Shown: in pieces, positions 20,691 through 30,007 of the stretch
How positions within the stretch are numbered: the first letter of the stretch is position 1
How the letters are laid out: each line of letters begins with the position of its first letter
Origin: Bradyrhizobium sp. Ash2021
Lineage (GTDB): Bacteria > Pseudomonadota > Alphaproteobacteria > Rhizobiales > Xanthobacteraceae
Length of the DNA: 64,000 bases
Assembly (NCBI RefSeq): GCF_031202265.1
Contig: NZ_CP100604.1
Span: 5,190,501 to 5,254,500 of the forward strand
Reading direction: 5' to 3'
The notes under the pieces: generated by a model
Database searches by the model: none
Told to the model about the DNA's origin: nothing
The model's input: only the letters and a program-made list of their open reading frames with translations
Translations under genes and position numbers: made by a program

Positions 20691-21821
20691 TTAGGCCCCC
20701 GCCTTGGCGGCGCGCGGCGCGATGGGCGTTCCCTCCGACAACAGCAACTGTCCGTCGACGACGACGTCCTCGCCTCCGGTCAATCCGGTGGCGAGGACGG
20801 AGGTTCCCTGGAACGTGCGGCTGACATTGACGGGTTGCACATGCGCCTTGCCGTCCTTCATGACGAAAACGAAATTGCCGTTCTGGCTGCGCTGTACGGC
20901 TGACGTGGGCACCGTCACGGCGTCCTCGGCGCGGATCACGAGCTTGGTGTTGACCAGCGTCCCCGGCCACAAGGTCTCGTTCTCGTTGTTCATGATGCCG
21001 CGCACGGTGACCATGCCGGTGGTCGAATCCACCGTGTTTTCGACCATCGCGACCTTGCCGTCCTCGGAGCGATCATGGCCCGGGATGGTCGCGATCACCT
21101 TCGAATCCGCCTTCGCCATCGCCTCGCGCAGGTCGACCAGTACGCGCTGTGGGACCGCGAAGGTCACGTAAACCGGGGCCATCTGGTTGATGACGGCGAG
21201 CGGCGCGGTGTCGGCCGGACGGACGAAATTGCCGACCTTCACATTGGCCGCGCTGATCCGGCCCGAAAACGGCGAGCGGATCAGGGTGTAGCTCTTCTGG
21301 ACTTTCAGATTGTCCAGCGCCGCCTGATCGGCCTTGATGGTACCGATCAGGATATCGGACTGGGTCTTGGCGTTATCGACGTTGACCTGAGTGGTCGCGC
21401 CCTTGGCAACGAGATCGGTGTAACGCCTGAGATCGCGCTGCGCGCCCTCGAGCTGGGCCTGATCCTTGGCCAGCATGCCCTCGGCCTGCTCGATCTGGGC
21501 GTCGATCTGGCGCGCGTCGAGCGTGAACAGCAGGTCGCCTTCGCTGACCCTGGCGCCGTCCTCGAAATGCACCGCGACGATGGTGGTCTCGACCCTCGAT
21601 TTGAGCGCCACGCTGGAAATCGGCGTCACCGTCCCGATCGAGTCGACGTCGACCGGCACGGATTTGTGCTCCGCCTTGGCCAGTTCCACCGAAACCACAC
21701 GCGGACGCTGCGGCCCCAGCGCGCTGGCGCCTCCGCCCATCCATGACCCGCGGGTGACGAAAGCCGCCACCGCAGCGATGCCGACGGCACCGGCAAAAAG
21801 GATCAAACTACGTTTTTTCAT
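20691..21821 (-). CDS. RND efflux periplasmic adaptor (MdtA/AcrA family)
   Basis: A protein of about 376 residues from ATG 21821 (MKKRSLILFAGAVGIAAVAA); a GTG three codons earlier is possible. A membrane anchor/signal lies at the N-terminus, followed by the barrel-sandwich and hairpin segments (VDSIGTVTPISSVALKSRVE, EDGARVSEGDLLFTLDARQI) and a coiled-coil hairpin (EGMLAKDQAQLEGAQRDLRR). It links the inner-membrane pump to an outer-membrane channel. It is the first gene of a two-gene operon with the pump; no TolC-type gene is next to it. If the pump frameshift is real, this adaptor has lost its cognate partner. Confidence 0.92.
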   Translation of the reverse strand: MKKRSLILFAGAVGIAAVAAFVTRGSWMGGGASALGPQRPRVVSVELAKAEHKSVPVDVDSIGTVTPISSVALKSRVETTIVAVHFEDGARVSEGDLLFTLDARQIDAQIEQAEGMLAKDQAQLEGAQRDLRRYTDLVAKGATTQVNVDNAKTQSDILIGTIKADQAALDNLKVQKSYTLIRSPFSGRISAANVKVGNFVRPADTAPLAVINQMAPVYVTFAVPQRVLVDLREAMAKADSKVIATIPGHDRSEDGKVAMVENTVDSTTGMVTVRGIMNNENETLWPGTLVNTKLVIRAEDAVTVPTSAVQRSQNGNFVFVMKDGKAHVQPVNVSRTFQGTSVLATGLTGGEDVVVDGQLLLSEGTPIAPRAAKAGA

Positions 21822-21977
21822 AATTTTCACGCACGCCCGTCCGTGAAAGGACGGGACGGCTCGTTCCTGCCCCTTGACGGCGACTTTTGCGCCTTATTTC
21901 TAGACGGTTATCACAGCCTTGCGGCGCATGGTATGCCAGCAAAGCGAAAATGTGTGGTTACGATCCGGATCCCCCTC

Positions 21978-22769
21978 ATGCGCATCGCGACATGGAACGT
22001 CAATTCGGTCCGGCAGCGGATCGAGCATCTCGTCAGCTGGCTGCAGGAGTGCGCGCCGGACATCGTCTGCCTGCAGGAAATCAAATGCGTCGACGACGCC
22101 TTTCCGCGGCTGGAGATCGAGGCGCTCGGCTACAACGTCGTCACCCACGGCCAGAAGACGTTCAACGGCGTCGCCCTGCTGTCGAAGCTGCCGTTCGAGG
22201 AGACCAAATCCGGCCTCGCCGGCGACGACGAGGACGCCCACGCCAGGTTCCTGGAAGGCGTGGTCACGCTGAAAACCGGCGTGGTGCGGATCGCCTGTCT
22301 TTATCTGCCCAATGGCAACCCAGTCGGGTCCGATAAATATCCATACAAACTCAAATGGATGTCGCGACTTCTTGAGTATTCGAAGGAGCGGCTTAAGGCG
22401 GAAGAGCCGCTGATCCTCGCCGGCGACTTCAACGTGATTCCGGCCGCCCAGGACGTCCATAATCCGGCGGCCTGGGTCGAGGACGCCCTGTTCCGCCCGG
22501 CCACCCGCGAGGCCTTCCAGTCGTTACTGGGCCTCGGGCTGACCGATGCGCTGCGCGCCGTCAGCGATGCGCCCGGCCAATACACCTTCTGGGACTATCA
22601 GGCCGGCGCCTGGCAGAAGAACTGGGGCCTGCGGATCGACCACCTGCTGCTGTCGCCGCAGGCGAGCGACCGGCTGATCGATGTCGGAGTCGACAGCTAT
22701 GTGCGCGCCTGGGAAAAGCCGTCAGACCACGTGCCGGTCTGGGCCGATCTGGATTTCGAGGTGGCGTAG
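21978..22769 (+). CDS. xthA: exodeoxyribonuclease III (AP endonuclease family)
   Basis: A 263-residue enzyme of the EEP nuclease fold that repairs abasic sites and 3' blocks. Catalytic signatures are MRIATWNVNSVRQRI at the start, CLQEIK (metal-binding Glu), ILAGDFNVIP (Asp/Asn) and KPSDHVPVWADL (Asp-His). I start at ATG 21978 because the frame upstream is open but not protein-like. It is divergent from the efflux adaptor gene and convergent with the exoR-like gene. Confidence 0.95.
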   Translation: MRIATWNVNSVRQRIEHLVSWLQECAPDIVCLQEIKCVDDAFPRLEIEALGYNVVTHGQKTFNGVALLSKLPFEETKSGLAGDDEDAHARFLEGVVTLKTGVVRIACLYLPNGNPVGSDKYPYKLKWMSRLLEYSKERLKAEEPLILAGDFNVIPAAQDVHNPAAWVEDALFRPATREAFQSLLGLGLTDALRAVSDAPGQYTFWDYQAGAWQKNWGLRIDHLLLSPQASDRLIDVGVDSYVRAWEKPSDHVPVWADLDFEVA

Positions 22770-22785
22770 GCCGTCAGGGCCTGCA

Positions 22786-23655
22786 TCAGTCCCGGCGGCC
22801 CTGCACCCAGTGCTCGAGCATCTGCAGCGCCATGGCGCGGTCGTCGTCGGACGCTTTGGCGATGGCCCGGTTGTAGCTTTCCTTGATCCAGGCCTCATCG
22901 GGCGCGGCATTGTCGCGCGCCAAGGTCAGCCACATCAGCCCGCGTGCGGCCTGGCGCGGCAGCCGGTCGCCGTTGAACAGCATCTGGCCAAGCATCGCCT
23001 GGGCCTGATGCTGGCCCTTCTGGGCGGCCAGACCGAGCCAGCGCGCGCCGTAGCGGAAATCATCCCGCGAGGCGTCCGGGGTCTTCAGGTAGAGGCGCGC
23101 CAGATCGTACTGCGCGTCGGCATTGCCGAAATAGGAGGCCGCGTAGGAGAACATCTCCCGCGCCCGCTCGGTATCGGGCTTGATCTTGGAATTGGGAATG
23201 CCGTTCAAATAGTAGCGCCCGAGCGCCACGAAGGCATTGGCGACGATCGCCGCCTGCGGCGCCGACGGGCTGTCTTCCGCATGCGCGTTGGCGATGCGGC
23301 TGAAATATTCGAACGCGCGCACATCGTCCTGGGTGACGCCATCGCCGTCGGCATACATCCGCCCGAGCTTCCACTGCGCGACGGGATGGCCGCCCTCGGC
23401 GGCATATTGCAGCGAATTCAGCGAGGGAGCCACGGTGACGGTAGTCGTGGTCGCGGCAACCGGAACCGCCTTCTTCAAGGCTTGGGCATTCAAGGCTTGG
23501 GCATTCAAGGCCTGGGCGGCGGAGGCCGCCGGCTGGGAAACGACCGGCAGCGCTGAATCCTGATTGGCCGGAGCGCCGTCGAACGCGAATCCCGGGACCG
23601 CCACCGGCGTGGCCCCTAACATCAACGCAAGAATGATACGCCTAGATGTCCGCAT
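22786..23655 (-). CDS. exoR: Sel1-repeat periplasmic protein, ExoR-like
   Basis: A 289-residue protein from ATG 23655 ([20 protein letters not shown]), with an N-terminal signal peptide. Sel1/TPR-like repeats follow ([55 protein letters not shown]), closely matching what I remember of rhizobial ExoR. In Sinorhizobium ExoR is a periplasmic inhibitor of the ExoS/ChvI two-component system that governs succinoglycan and motility. Residues near 45-60 contain a short AQALN repeat encoded by a tandem 15-base unit. The start overlaps the ilvD 3' end by 14 bases, so the two are probably co-transcribed. Gene name by resemblance only. Confidence 0.75.
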   Translation of the reverse strand: MRTSRRIILALMLGATPVAVPGFAFDGAPANQDSALPVVSQPAASAAQALNAQALNAQALKKAVPVAATTTTVTVAPSLNSLQYAAEGGHPVAQWKLGRMYADGDGVTQDDVRAFEYFSRIANAHAEDSPSAPQAAIVANAFVALGRYYLNGIPNSKIKPDTERAREMFSYAASYFGNADAQYDLARLYLKTPDASRDDFRYGARWLGLAAQKGQHQAQAMLGQMLFNGDRLPRQAARGLMWLTLARDNAAPDEAWIKESYNRAIAKASDDDRAMALQMLEHWVQGRRD

Positions 23656-25366
23656 AACACTGTTTCTCGTGCGCACCACCTGGATGGGTAACCGCGCCAT
23701 CCACCGCCGGCCCAACCTGTTGAGCATATTTCCACAGCACACCCGATGTGTGGTTAGTCGCTCGGGGCTGCCATTTGGTTTTACGGTCGGCGAGTTCTGC
23801 GTCAGTCAATTTTACGTTAAGAGTGCCGAGGTCGGCGTCGATCTCGATGATGTCGCCGTCCTGCAACAGCGCGATCGGCCCGCCCACCGCGGCTTCTGGC
23901 CCGACATGGCCGATGCAGAACCCGCGGGTGGCGCCCGAGAACCGGCCATCGGTGATGAGGGCAATCTTGCCGCCCATGCCCTGCCCGGTCAGCGCCGCCG
24001 TGGTGGAGAGCATTTCCCGCATGCCGGGACCGCCGCGCGGCCCCTCATAGCGGATCACGAGGACTTCGCCCTCTTTGTAGGTCTTCTTCTGCACGGATTC
24101 GAAGGCGTCCTCTTCGCAATCGAAGCAGCGGGCCGGACCGGTAAATTTCAACTTCGACATGCCCGCGACTTTCACGATCGCGCCTTCTGGCGCAAGATTT
24201 CCCTTCAAGCCAACGACCCCGCCCGTGACGGTGATCGGCTTGTCCGCGGATCGCACCACATCCTGGTGCGGATTCCACTTCACGCTCTTGAGGTTTTCGG
24301 CGATCGTCCGGCCCGTGACGGTTAAGCAATCCCCGTGCAGGTGGCCATTGTCGAGCAGCGTCTTCATCAGAAGCGGTATGCCGCCAACTTCATACATGTC
24401 TTTGGCAACATAACGGCCACCCGGCTTCAAATCCGCGACATATGGAGTCTTTTTGAAGATTTCGGCGACGTCGAACAAATCGAATTTGATGCCGCACTCA
24501 TGGGCGATCGCCGGCAGGTGCAGTGCAGCATTGGTCGAACCACCTGAGGCTGCAACGACCGCGGCGGCGTTTTCCAAAGCCTTACGGGTAACGATGTCGC
24601 GCGGGCGGATATTGGCCGCGATCAGCTCCATCACCTTCTCGCCCGCGGTCATGCAAAACGCGTCGCGGATCTCGTAGGGTGCCGGGGCACCTGCCGAGTA
24701 AGGCAGCGCCAGGCCAATGGCCTCGGATACCGTCGCCATGGTGTTGGCGGTGAATTGTGCGCCGCACGCGCCGGCCGACGGGCAAGCCACCCGCTCGATT
24801 TCGTCCAGATCCGCGTCCGACATCTCGCCGACCGAATGCTTGCCGACGGCCTCGAACATGTCCTGCACCGTGACCTGCTGGCCACGGAAATTGCCGGGCA
24901 GGATCGAGCCGCCATAGATGAAGATCGAGGGCACGTTGAGCCGCACCATCGCCATCATCATGCCCGGCAGCGACTTGTCGCAGCCGGCGAGCCCGACCAG
25001 GGCGTCATAGGCATGGCCGCGCATGGTCAGTTCGACGGAATCGGCGATGCATTCGCGCGACGGCAGCGACGAGCGCATGCCGTCATGGCCCATGGCGATG
25101 CCGTCGGTGACGGTGATGGTGCAGAATTCGCGCGGGGTGCCGCCGGCGGAGGCGACGCCCTTCTTGACCGCCTGCGCCTGGCGCATCAGCGAGATATTGC
25201 ACGGGGCGGCCTCGTTCCAGCACGACGCCACGCCCACAAAAGGCTGGTGGATCTGGTGGGTGGTCAGGCCCATGGCATAGAGATACGAGCGATGCGGCGC
25301 GCGTTCGGGCCCCTCCGTCACGTGACGGCTCGGCAGCCTGCCCTTGATGTTCGTCTTGGCGTCCAT
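23642..25366 (-). CDS. ilvD: dihydroxy-acid dehydratase
   Basis: A 574-residue Fe-S enzyme of branched-chain amino acid synthesis, converting dihydroxy-isovalerate and its homologue to the 2-keto acids. The cluster and active-site motifs are present: [33 protein letters not shown], and the C-terminal [21 protein letters not shown] use ATG 25366 ([16 protein letters not shown]) rather than a frame extension eight codons upstream. The 3' end overlaps the exoR-like start by 14 bases. Confidence 0.96.
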   Translation of the reverse strand: MDAKTNIKGRLPSRHVTEGPERAPHRSYLYAMGLTTHQIHQPFVGVASCWNEAAPCNISLMRQAQAVKKGVASAGGTPREFCTITVTDGIAMGHDGMRSSLPSRECIADSVELTMRGHAYDALVGLAGCDKSLPGMMMAMVRLNVPSIFIYGGSILPGNFRGQQVTVQDMFEAVGKHSVGEMSDADLDEIERVACPSAGACGAQFTANTMATVSEAIGLALPYSAGAPAPYEIRDAFCMTAGEKVMELIAANIRPRDIVTRKALENAAAVVAASGGSTNAALHLPAIAHECGIKFDLFDVAEIFKKTPYVADLKPGGRYVAKDMYEVGGIPLLMKTLLDNGHLHGDCLTVTGRTIAENLKSVKWNPHQDVVRSADKPITVTGGVVGLKGNLAPEGAIVKVAGMSKLKFTGPARCFDCEEDAFESVQKKTYKEGEVLVIRYEGPRGGPGMREMLSTTAALTGQGMGGKIALITDGRFSGATRGFCIGHVGPEAAVGGPIALLQDGDIIEIDADLGTLNVKLTDAELADRKTKWQPRATNHTSGVLWKYAQQVGPAVDGAVTHPGGAHEKQCYADI

Positions 25367-25599
25367 CCGCGAACCCGTTTCCCCGGCCATCTCTTTGTCG
25401 ACCCGGGAAAACTCAATTTGTTCCCTTCGCCTTCGCGAGCGCCGTGGCCTCAGCCTACGAAGGATATGATTTCATGCAGGGGTGTGGCAAAAAAGCGGCG
25501 CAGACAACAGCGGACCGCCGGAACGGTCAAATGTTAGGGAAGTGTTGCGAGGACGCAACAATCGTTGCAACACGGCAACCATCTGTTACTGACCCTTAC

Positions 25600-26240
25600 C
25601 CGAGCCGCAGACCCGCGCTCTCGCGACGCGATGCGCCCGAGGTTTGCAGCCACACATTGTCCCTCCAGAAACAGAGGGCGCAGGGAAAGCCGGGTGCGCG
25701 CTGCACCCGCGGTCTCGTGTGCAAAGATGCACGAAAGAAAGCGCACACGAGCATACAGGTTCAGCGGAGAGCATCCGGCCTTCCCTGCGCAATGGCTTTA
25801 CGGCTTATAGCGCGCTCTCCCCGGCGACGAATTCTTGTTGTCACCGTCGCCTGCGGATTGACGATTCCGCGCACCCGGTTGGGCTCGCAAAATCTCCGCA
25901 GACTTGACATCAGCAACGGATGCCAGAACCACACGCCTTCGCCGTACGCAGCGACCTCCACCATCCGCCCCGACCGGCACGTGAAGCCTGCCGAAGTTTT
26001 GGCGAAGGCGTTGAAGCGCCGTTCGTCCGCGCGCCGGTTGATCGCTCACAGGTAGAACCCGCCCTGCAATCCCTTTGCGCGCCCGACGCTGCCGCGTCCA
26101 CCGCATCTCAACCCGCGTTCGTGACGATCGCGACCCGCCCCTCCTATCGGGTGAGACGGGCGGAGATACGCCACTGATTTGCCCCGACGGGGCAAGCGGA
26201 ATATTTTCTCGTGCAGGGCTGGACAGGGCAAATCACGTTG
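25600..26240. repeat. probable multicopy intergenic repeat region with no true gene
   Basis: From the ilvD start to the next real gene there are about 1.15 kb. Within roughly 25600-26240 every frame on both strands is broken into 60-100-codon pieces with no ribosome binding sites, yet some pieces (minus strand ERAISRKAIAQGRPDALR; CALSFVHLCTRDRG) resemble peptides I recall being annotated many times as hypothetical in Bradyrhizobium genomes. That indicates a dispersed non-coding repeat. It ends near TTTGCCCCGACGGGGCAAG (26178-26196), a small palindrome. The remaining 25391-25599 and 26241-26515 show nothing I can name. Exact ends are not defined here. Confidence 0.45.
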
Positions 26241-26515
26241 GAATCGTTTGGGAAATTACTGTTTTGGCGCATGGAGAATAGCATCGGTAAGCGGCATGGT
26301 CGTCCAATTAGGTTTTATGCAACGCACGTTTTGAAATCGTTGCGATTCCGTTTTGCATGGCTCGCTGCGCTTTCGGATGATCCGGTATTCTCCCCACCAA
26401 CTGATTCGGGCGGGCCGTCAATCCTTCGACACCTGATACGTCTTCGGTGATGACCGATGGTAGCTGTTTCGGATGGCATTAGACGGTTCCTACACGCAAC
26501 AAATGTGAGCTAGCA

Positions 26516-27523
26516 GTGCGCAAGGATTTGGTGCAGCCCGGGTTGGAATTCCTAGCTAGCGTAGTCGTCACCATCGTCTTAGCGATGCTTCCAATCACGC
26601 GTGTGTTGTATGTTTCTCTTTCGTTAGCGGCAGCGGCGCTATTTTTGCACATTACGTGGCGAGTAACTGGGGCCCTGCGATATAAAATCAGAAAGCGTCA
26701 GATATGTTGTTCGGCAGCAGCCTTGACGCTTACTGCCCTTCTCACCTGGGGATGGTTCTCCCGTTTTGCTGCGACCCAAACGCCGCCACCGGCAATAACG
26801 GTGTCTGGTAATAACAACGTGGTAACGGGGCCGGTATCGGGCGGCCAAGTTGTCGGCACGATCAACAACTTCTACTCCGCATCAGCGCCCTTGCAGGGAT
26901 CATCCCCCATCTTCTCGGAGGACACGAATGCGCATCCAATCTTCTCTATCGGTTGCATGAACATCGCGCCGATAAAAGGCCTCTTGGACCGCATCAATAG
27001 AGGCGAGCCATCCCCGTTCCTTTCGTTCTCGCGCGAGGGGACCCAAACGCCTGTAATCTCACCGTATGTAAAAGATGGACTTCTCACGGCTGACGTAAGT
27101 CTATTTGCCCCGGGCCAGGTCTATGAGGCTTTCTCACTACGCGGTGGAAAGTTCCATCTTCTTGCGCCTAACTGGGATGTAAATGCTAGTGAACGTGCTA
27201 TCGAGGTAGTCAACGAGAGCGGAGTTCCTATCTTCCAGCTCATTCGCTCTTCAACTAAACATCTGCACATCGACGGTCTCTTCAGAACGAAGAATGCGGT
27301 ACTGTTCCTTGGACGCGGCGGGCTGATAATTCAGCCAATCTTGGGCGATGCTGCCAATCGATACGTCCCACCGACCGATTTCTTACCGAAAATGTTTCGC
27401 TATCCGAGTTGGCAGCACCCGGGCGAAATGATCGAGCCTCAACCTGCGAGACCGGCGTGCCCCCCTGATAGTCAAGGGATCATGGCAATCAGCGACGGGG
27501 TCTCGCTTCCAATTCGCGAGTAA
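26516..27523 (+). CDS. membrane-anchored protein of unknown function
   Basis: A protein of 335 residues from a GTG at 26516 without a clear ribosome binding site. Three hydrophobic segments lie at about residues 9-28, 31-49 and 64-81, then a Thr/Pro linker and the motif ITVSGNNNVVTGPVSGG followed by VGTINNFY. The remaining about 200 residues form a soluble beta-rich domain (GLLTADVSLFAPGQVYEAFS, AVLFLGRGGLIIQPI). Base composition is clearly more AT-rich than the core genes. I recognise no family. The topology suggests a small membrane module with an external or cytoplasmic sensor-like domain. It converges with the zinc-ribbon/NDT-like gene 33 bases away. Confidence 0.7.
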   Translation: MRKDLVQPGLEFLASVVVTIVLAMLPITRVLYVSLSLAAAALFLHITWRVTGALRYKIRKRQICCSAAALTLTALLTWGWFSRFAATQTPPPAITVSGNNNVVTGPVSGGQVVGTINNFYSASAPLQGSSPIFSEDTNAHPIFSIGCMNIAPIKGLLDRINRGEPSPFLSFSREGTQTPVISPYVKDGLLTADVSLFAPGQVYEAFSLRGGKFHLLAPNWDVNASERAIEVVNESGVPIFQLIRSSTKHLHIDGLFRTKNAVLFLGRGGLIIQPILGDAANRYVPPTDFLPKMFRYPSWQHPGEMIEPQPARPACPPDSQGIMAISDGVSLPIRE

Positions 27524-27555
27524 CGAGCGACTAGCTAATCGAAAAGCCCGGTCAC

Positions 27556-28548
27556 CTAAGCGCAATCGCTTGAATCGTTCTGTCGAGCCTCGCCGCGCAA
27601 GGTCGCGCGGATCGTCGACGTCAGCAATTTTCCGGCCTCCGTTGCCTTCGCCTTTTCCCAGATCACCGTCACCATGTGGCTGGTGTCGAAGTGGGTTTTG
27701 TTCTTGTCCCAAGCTGACCTTTCGCAGGTGTAGATCACCGGTCGGCCGAGGCCCTCCGCGTATCCCGCCTCCCAATAGGCACCGAGGTTGGCGTGGCTTA
27801 AATCCGCGATGACGAAACGGGACGCCAAGAGCGCGGCACGTATCTGGTTATCGATCAACCCAGCCGGCTGTTCATCGCTCAGTTTTTTCAGGGTGAACCC
27901 AGTGCGCGAAACAGCAGGCTTGAAATAATCCTCAACCATCAAGTCCAAGTCGGCATCGCCGAACTTCATCGCCATGAAGGCGTTGCGGCTATCCTCACGT
28001 TTTCGCGATAGAGCGGCGTACTGCTCCCAGCCTTCAGGTGTTAGCTGAATTTGAAGCTGATTGGCGGTTCCTTGCGCAGTCCGAAACCATCCTCTTTTTT
28101 CAAACATGCTGAATAGCCAGCCGAAAGCAGATGCAGCGCCTCCGTTAGGATCGATCGGCAACCCGATCTGTGCAGCAAGCATTTCCCGATCTGGTGTTGC
28201 GTATTGGTGGAGGAAATTTTGTTGTTCGCCGAGCCAAAGCACGAGGTTTTGTGCCGCTTCGACCGGATCGGGCAACCTCTCTAAGGACCAATAACTTGCC
28301 AAATCTGCATCGCGAATTTGAGTATCACCGAAGCCGGGTGATGCTTGTGCCCGCCGTAACGCATGGCTCATCTTAGACCGTCGAATAATATCGGTGCCAA
28401 GCATACCAGGCAGCGTAGTCATGGCGGTGGCGGTGAGCGTAAAAGTGCCGCAGCGACCGCATTTTGTCTCGAGATTGCCCGAGCCCCTCATTGTCGCATT
28501 CGGCGCTCCACACACGATGCACTCTGTGTCGCGAGGCGGAATCGTCAT
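27556..28548 (-). CDS. zinc-ribbon protein with nucleoside-2-deoxyribosyltransferase/TIR-like domain
   Basis: A 330-residue protein. Two knuckles, CIVCG (residues about 10-14) and CGRCG (about 30-34), form a zinc ribbon. A middle region ends in a winged-helix-like LTPEGWEQYAALSRK. The C-terminal 150 residues carry AFMAMKFGD, LIDNQIRAALLASRFVIADL, NLGAYWEAGYAEGLGRPVIY and HFDTSHMVTVIWE. This is the pattern of a widespread family related to nucleoside 2-deoxyribosyltransferases and TIR-like NAD-processing domains, where Asp of VIADL and Glu of WEAGYA fit the active site. Activity (nucleotide or NAD cleavage, perhaps in defence or signalling) is inference. ATG 28548; convergent with the membrane protein gene. 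Confidence 0.75.
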   Translation of the reverse strand: MTIPPRDTECIVCGAPNATMRGSGNLETKCGRCGTFTLTATAMTTLPGMLGTDIIRRSKMSHALRRAQASPGFGDTQIRDADLASYWSLERLPDPVEAAQNLVLWLGEQQNFLHQYATPDREMLAAQIGLPIDPNGGAASAFGWLFSMFEKRGWFRTAQGTANQLQIQLTPEGWEQYAALSRKREDSRNAFMAMKFGDADLDLMVEDYFKPAVSRTGFTLKKLSDEQPAGLIDNQIRAALLASRFVIADLSHANLGAYWEAGYAEGLGRPVIYTCERSAWDKNKTHFDTSHMVTVIWEKAKATEAGKLLTSTIRATLRGEARQNDSSDCA

Positions 28549-28568
28549 CGTGCATCTCCCGTAAACCC

Positions 28569-28757
28569 ATGGCGAGAGTTCTACTACTTGCTCGTTTAAG
28601 GCTTCAATCGGGCTGGAAGGCGTCTGTTGAGTTTATTGGATCGGACGGCCTATGGTTGCGCGTGGCCGCGGAAAGTGACAGCAGGTTTGTGCTTGATCTA
28701 TTGCTGTTTGGCAAAGTGCGCGCCGATTCCCCTAGGGAGCGCCGGAGCAGGCTCTAA
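28569..28757 (+). CDS. possible small protein, 62 residues
   Basis: An ATG at 28569 opens 62 codons to TAA (MARVLLLARLRLQSGWKASV... ending in RRSRL). The middle (SRFVLDLLLFGKVRA) could be a beta/helix element, but there is no obvious ribosome binding site and no family match that I know. It diverges from the zinc-ribbon/NDT-like gene, whose start lies 20 bases away. It may be chance coding. Confidence 0.25.
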   Translation: MARVLLLARLRLQSGWKASVEFIGSDGLWLRVAAESDSRFVLDLLLFGKVRADSPRERRSRL

Positions 28758-28882
28758 GGATCGATCCCTTTCCTGTAGCAACCATTAAGAGCCAAGCAGC
28801 TTTTTCAGACCACGGCGTTCCGGGTTGAACGACGGCATTGGCCTAGTTCACGAGCCTTCGGGCGCAGACGACGAGCGCGGCG

Positions 28883-29116
28883 TTGTGGACTTTGCCTTCG
28901 GCGAATCCGCCCTACGCGCTGATCTATTGCCGCGATCACCGCTGTAGCCATCACGTTGAGACCAACGCTGACGGCTGGCCCGATGATGTCCGGCTCTCCG
29001 ACATCGAAGCAAACTTTACCTGTACGCGCTGCGGCAAGCGCGGCGCGGACGTGCGGCCGAAGTTTTCGCAGGCCAGCATGGGCTTTCGGCAAGTGCCGTG
29101 CCGCACCGTTCGATAA
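28883..29116 (+). CDS. small zinc-finger-like conserved protein
   Basis: From a TTG at 28883 the frame gives 77 residues. The core YCRDHRCSHHVETNADGWPD followed by VRLSDIEANFTCTRCGKRGA and DVRPKF matches a short protein that I remember as frequent in Bradyrhizobium and relatives, with Cys/His pairs (CRDHRCSHH and CTRCG) fit for one zinc. The start is uncertain and the N-terminal dozen residues look atypical, so the 5' end could be degraded. Function unknown. Confidence 0.55.
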   Translation: MWTLPSANPPYALIYCRDHRCSHHVETNADGWPDDVRLSDIEANFTCTRCGKRGADVRPKFSQASMGFRQVPCRTVR

Positions 29117-29286
29117 AATATGACTAATTTTCATTGATCAAATTTAACTTGCTCCGCTTGTATTCAAACTCGACTTGCATTGCTGGTATCAGGCTTAACG
29201 TCAACTTAAAATTCCAGCTTGATTGCGTTCATTCACGTTAAGCAGGATCATCCTGAACAACAGACCTTGTTCGAAAGAAGCCTGCC

Positions 29287-29439
29287 ATGACTCTCCAGGA
29301 AGCTTTAGCGATCTACCTGTACGTATGGATGAGGGATATGGAAGATAGCGACGAGCCGGTAGTTGAAGCGGCAGTGGAAGTCATCGAGCGGGAGGCACGG
29401 AAAGCGATGGCGGCACATTCGCAACGCGACCAAGCGTAG
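29287..29439 (+). CDS. small acidic helical protein, 50 residues
   Basis: ATG 29287 to TAG 29437-29439. The peptide (MTLQEALAIYLYVWMRDMED, then acidic SDEPVVEAAVEVIEREARKA) reads like one or two amphipathic helices, and codon usage is coherent. An AAAGAAG stretch about nine bases upstream could serve as a weak ribosome binding site. No family is recognised. It is flanked by the zinc-finger-like gene and the frameshifted secreted protein. Confidence 0.4.
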   Translation: MTLQEALAIYLYVWMRDMEDSDEPVVEAAVEVIEREARKAMAAHSQRDQA

Positions 29440-29468
29440 CCAAATGACCAGTCACGCAGCCACGTCGC

Positions 29469-29758
29469 TCATAGCAGCGGTTCGACCTTCGCCGCCATGT
29501 CAGGAGCGCGGGTGACCCGATATGTTGCGTTGCTGCACTTCAGATCCAGACGGCCCGATCCGGGCGGGAGCGTTTTGCATCCCTTGAGGCACCGAGCGGC
29601 TTGTCACAGGTGAAACCTTGCAAGCGAATCTGCGCTGCCAGCATCGACTGCGGCGTTTCGGCTGCAACCAGCGTTGCTGTTGCCTGTTGCGCCCGCACCA
29701 ATGGGCTGAAAACTAGAGCTGCGGTAGCCAGCAGTATTGACCCGAGCGGTTTGTACAT
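29469..29758 (-). pseudogene. small secreted protein with a single-base frameshift
   Basis: ATG 29758 opens a signal peptide (MYKPLGSILLATAALVFSPL, cleavage near VRAQQ) and a short mature part. The frame hits TGA at 29540-29542 just after DAKRSRPDRAVWI. One missing base before that stop (ATCTGAAG instead of ATC-CTG-AAG) hides a sensible continuation, LKCSNATYRVTRAPDMAAKV followed by EPLL, ending at TGA 29469-29471. With one base restored the gene is 96 codons plus stop. From memory, homologues in Bradyrhizobium end with this kind of KC.NA.YRV tail. Either a recent pseudogene or a sequence error. Confidence 0.7.
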
Positions 29759-29848
29759 GACGGCAATCCTTCTCGCAGTTCTCTCGGACGCAGCAGAGCA
29801 ACTGCATCATCGGCTTGTCAGCGTCGCGTTGACGGATTGGATCGTTCG

Positions 29849-29911
29849 ATAGCCTTGGGGTAACAGCCTTGGGGTAGCAGCCTTGGGAGTCAGCAGCCTT
29901 TGGGGGTCAGC
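29849..29911. repeat. imperfect short tandem repeat
   Basis: Four imperfect copies of a 14-17-base unit containing AGCCTTGGGG (ATAGCCTTGGGGTA, ACAGCCTTGGGGTA, GCAGCCTTGGGAGTCA, GCAGCCTTTGGGGGTCA). It lies in the space between the frameshifted secreted protein and the sulfatase 3' end. No coding or hairpin role is apparent; slippage is the likely origin. Confidence 0.6.
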
Positions 29912-29954
29912 GGAGTTTGTTGAAGGACGGCACCTGACCCAGTTATGCCTGCAA

Positions 29955-29980
29955 CGGGCGGCTTTTTTCAAGACCGCCCG
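29955..29980 (-). terminator. possible terminator after the sulfatase gene
   Basis: CGGGCGG at 29955-29961 pairs with CCGCCCG at 29974-29980 around a 12-base loop, 28 bases beyond the sulfatase stop on the minus strand. There is no strong T run after it in that direction, so it is only a weak candidate. Confidence 0.3.
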
Positions 29981-30007
29981 CTCAGAAGGCATTCCATCCC
30001 GCCGCGT

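Noticed and set aside
19208..20824. Open frame of 538 codons opposite the RND pump
   Set aside because: It is antisense to a clear RND transporter, is extremely rich in Arg, Asp and His, and has no ribosome binding site.
25534..26450. Several short overlapping frames of 60-130 codons annotated as proteins
   Set aside because: Frames occur on all strands with no ribosome binding sites or coherent composition, better explained by a non-coding repeat.
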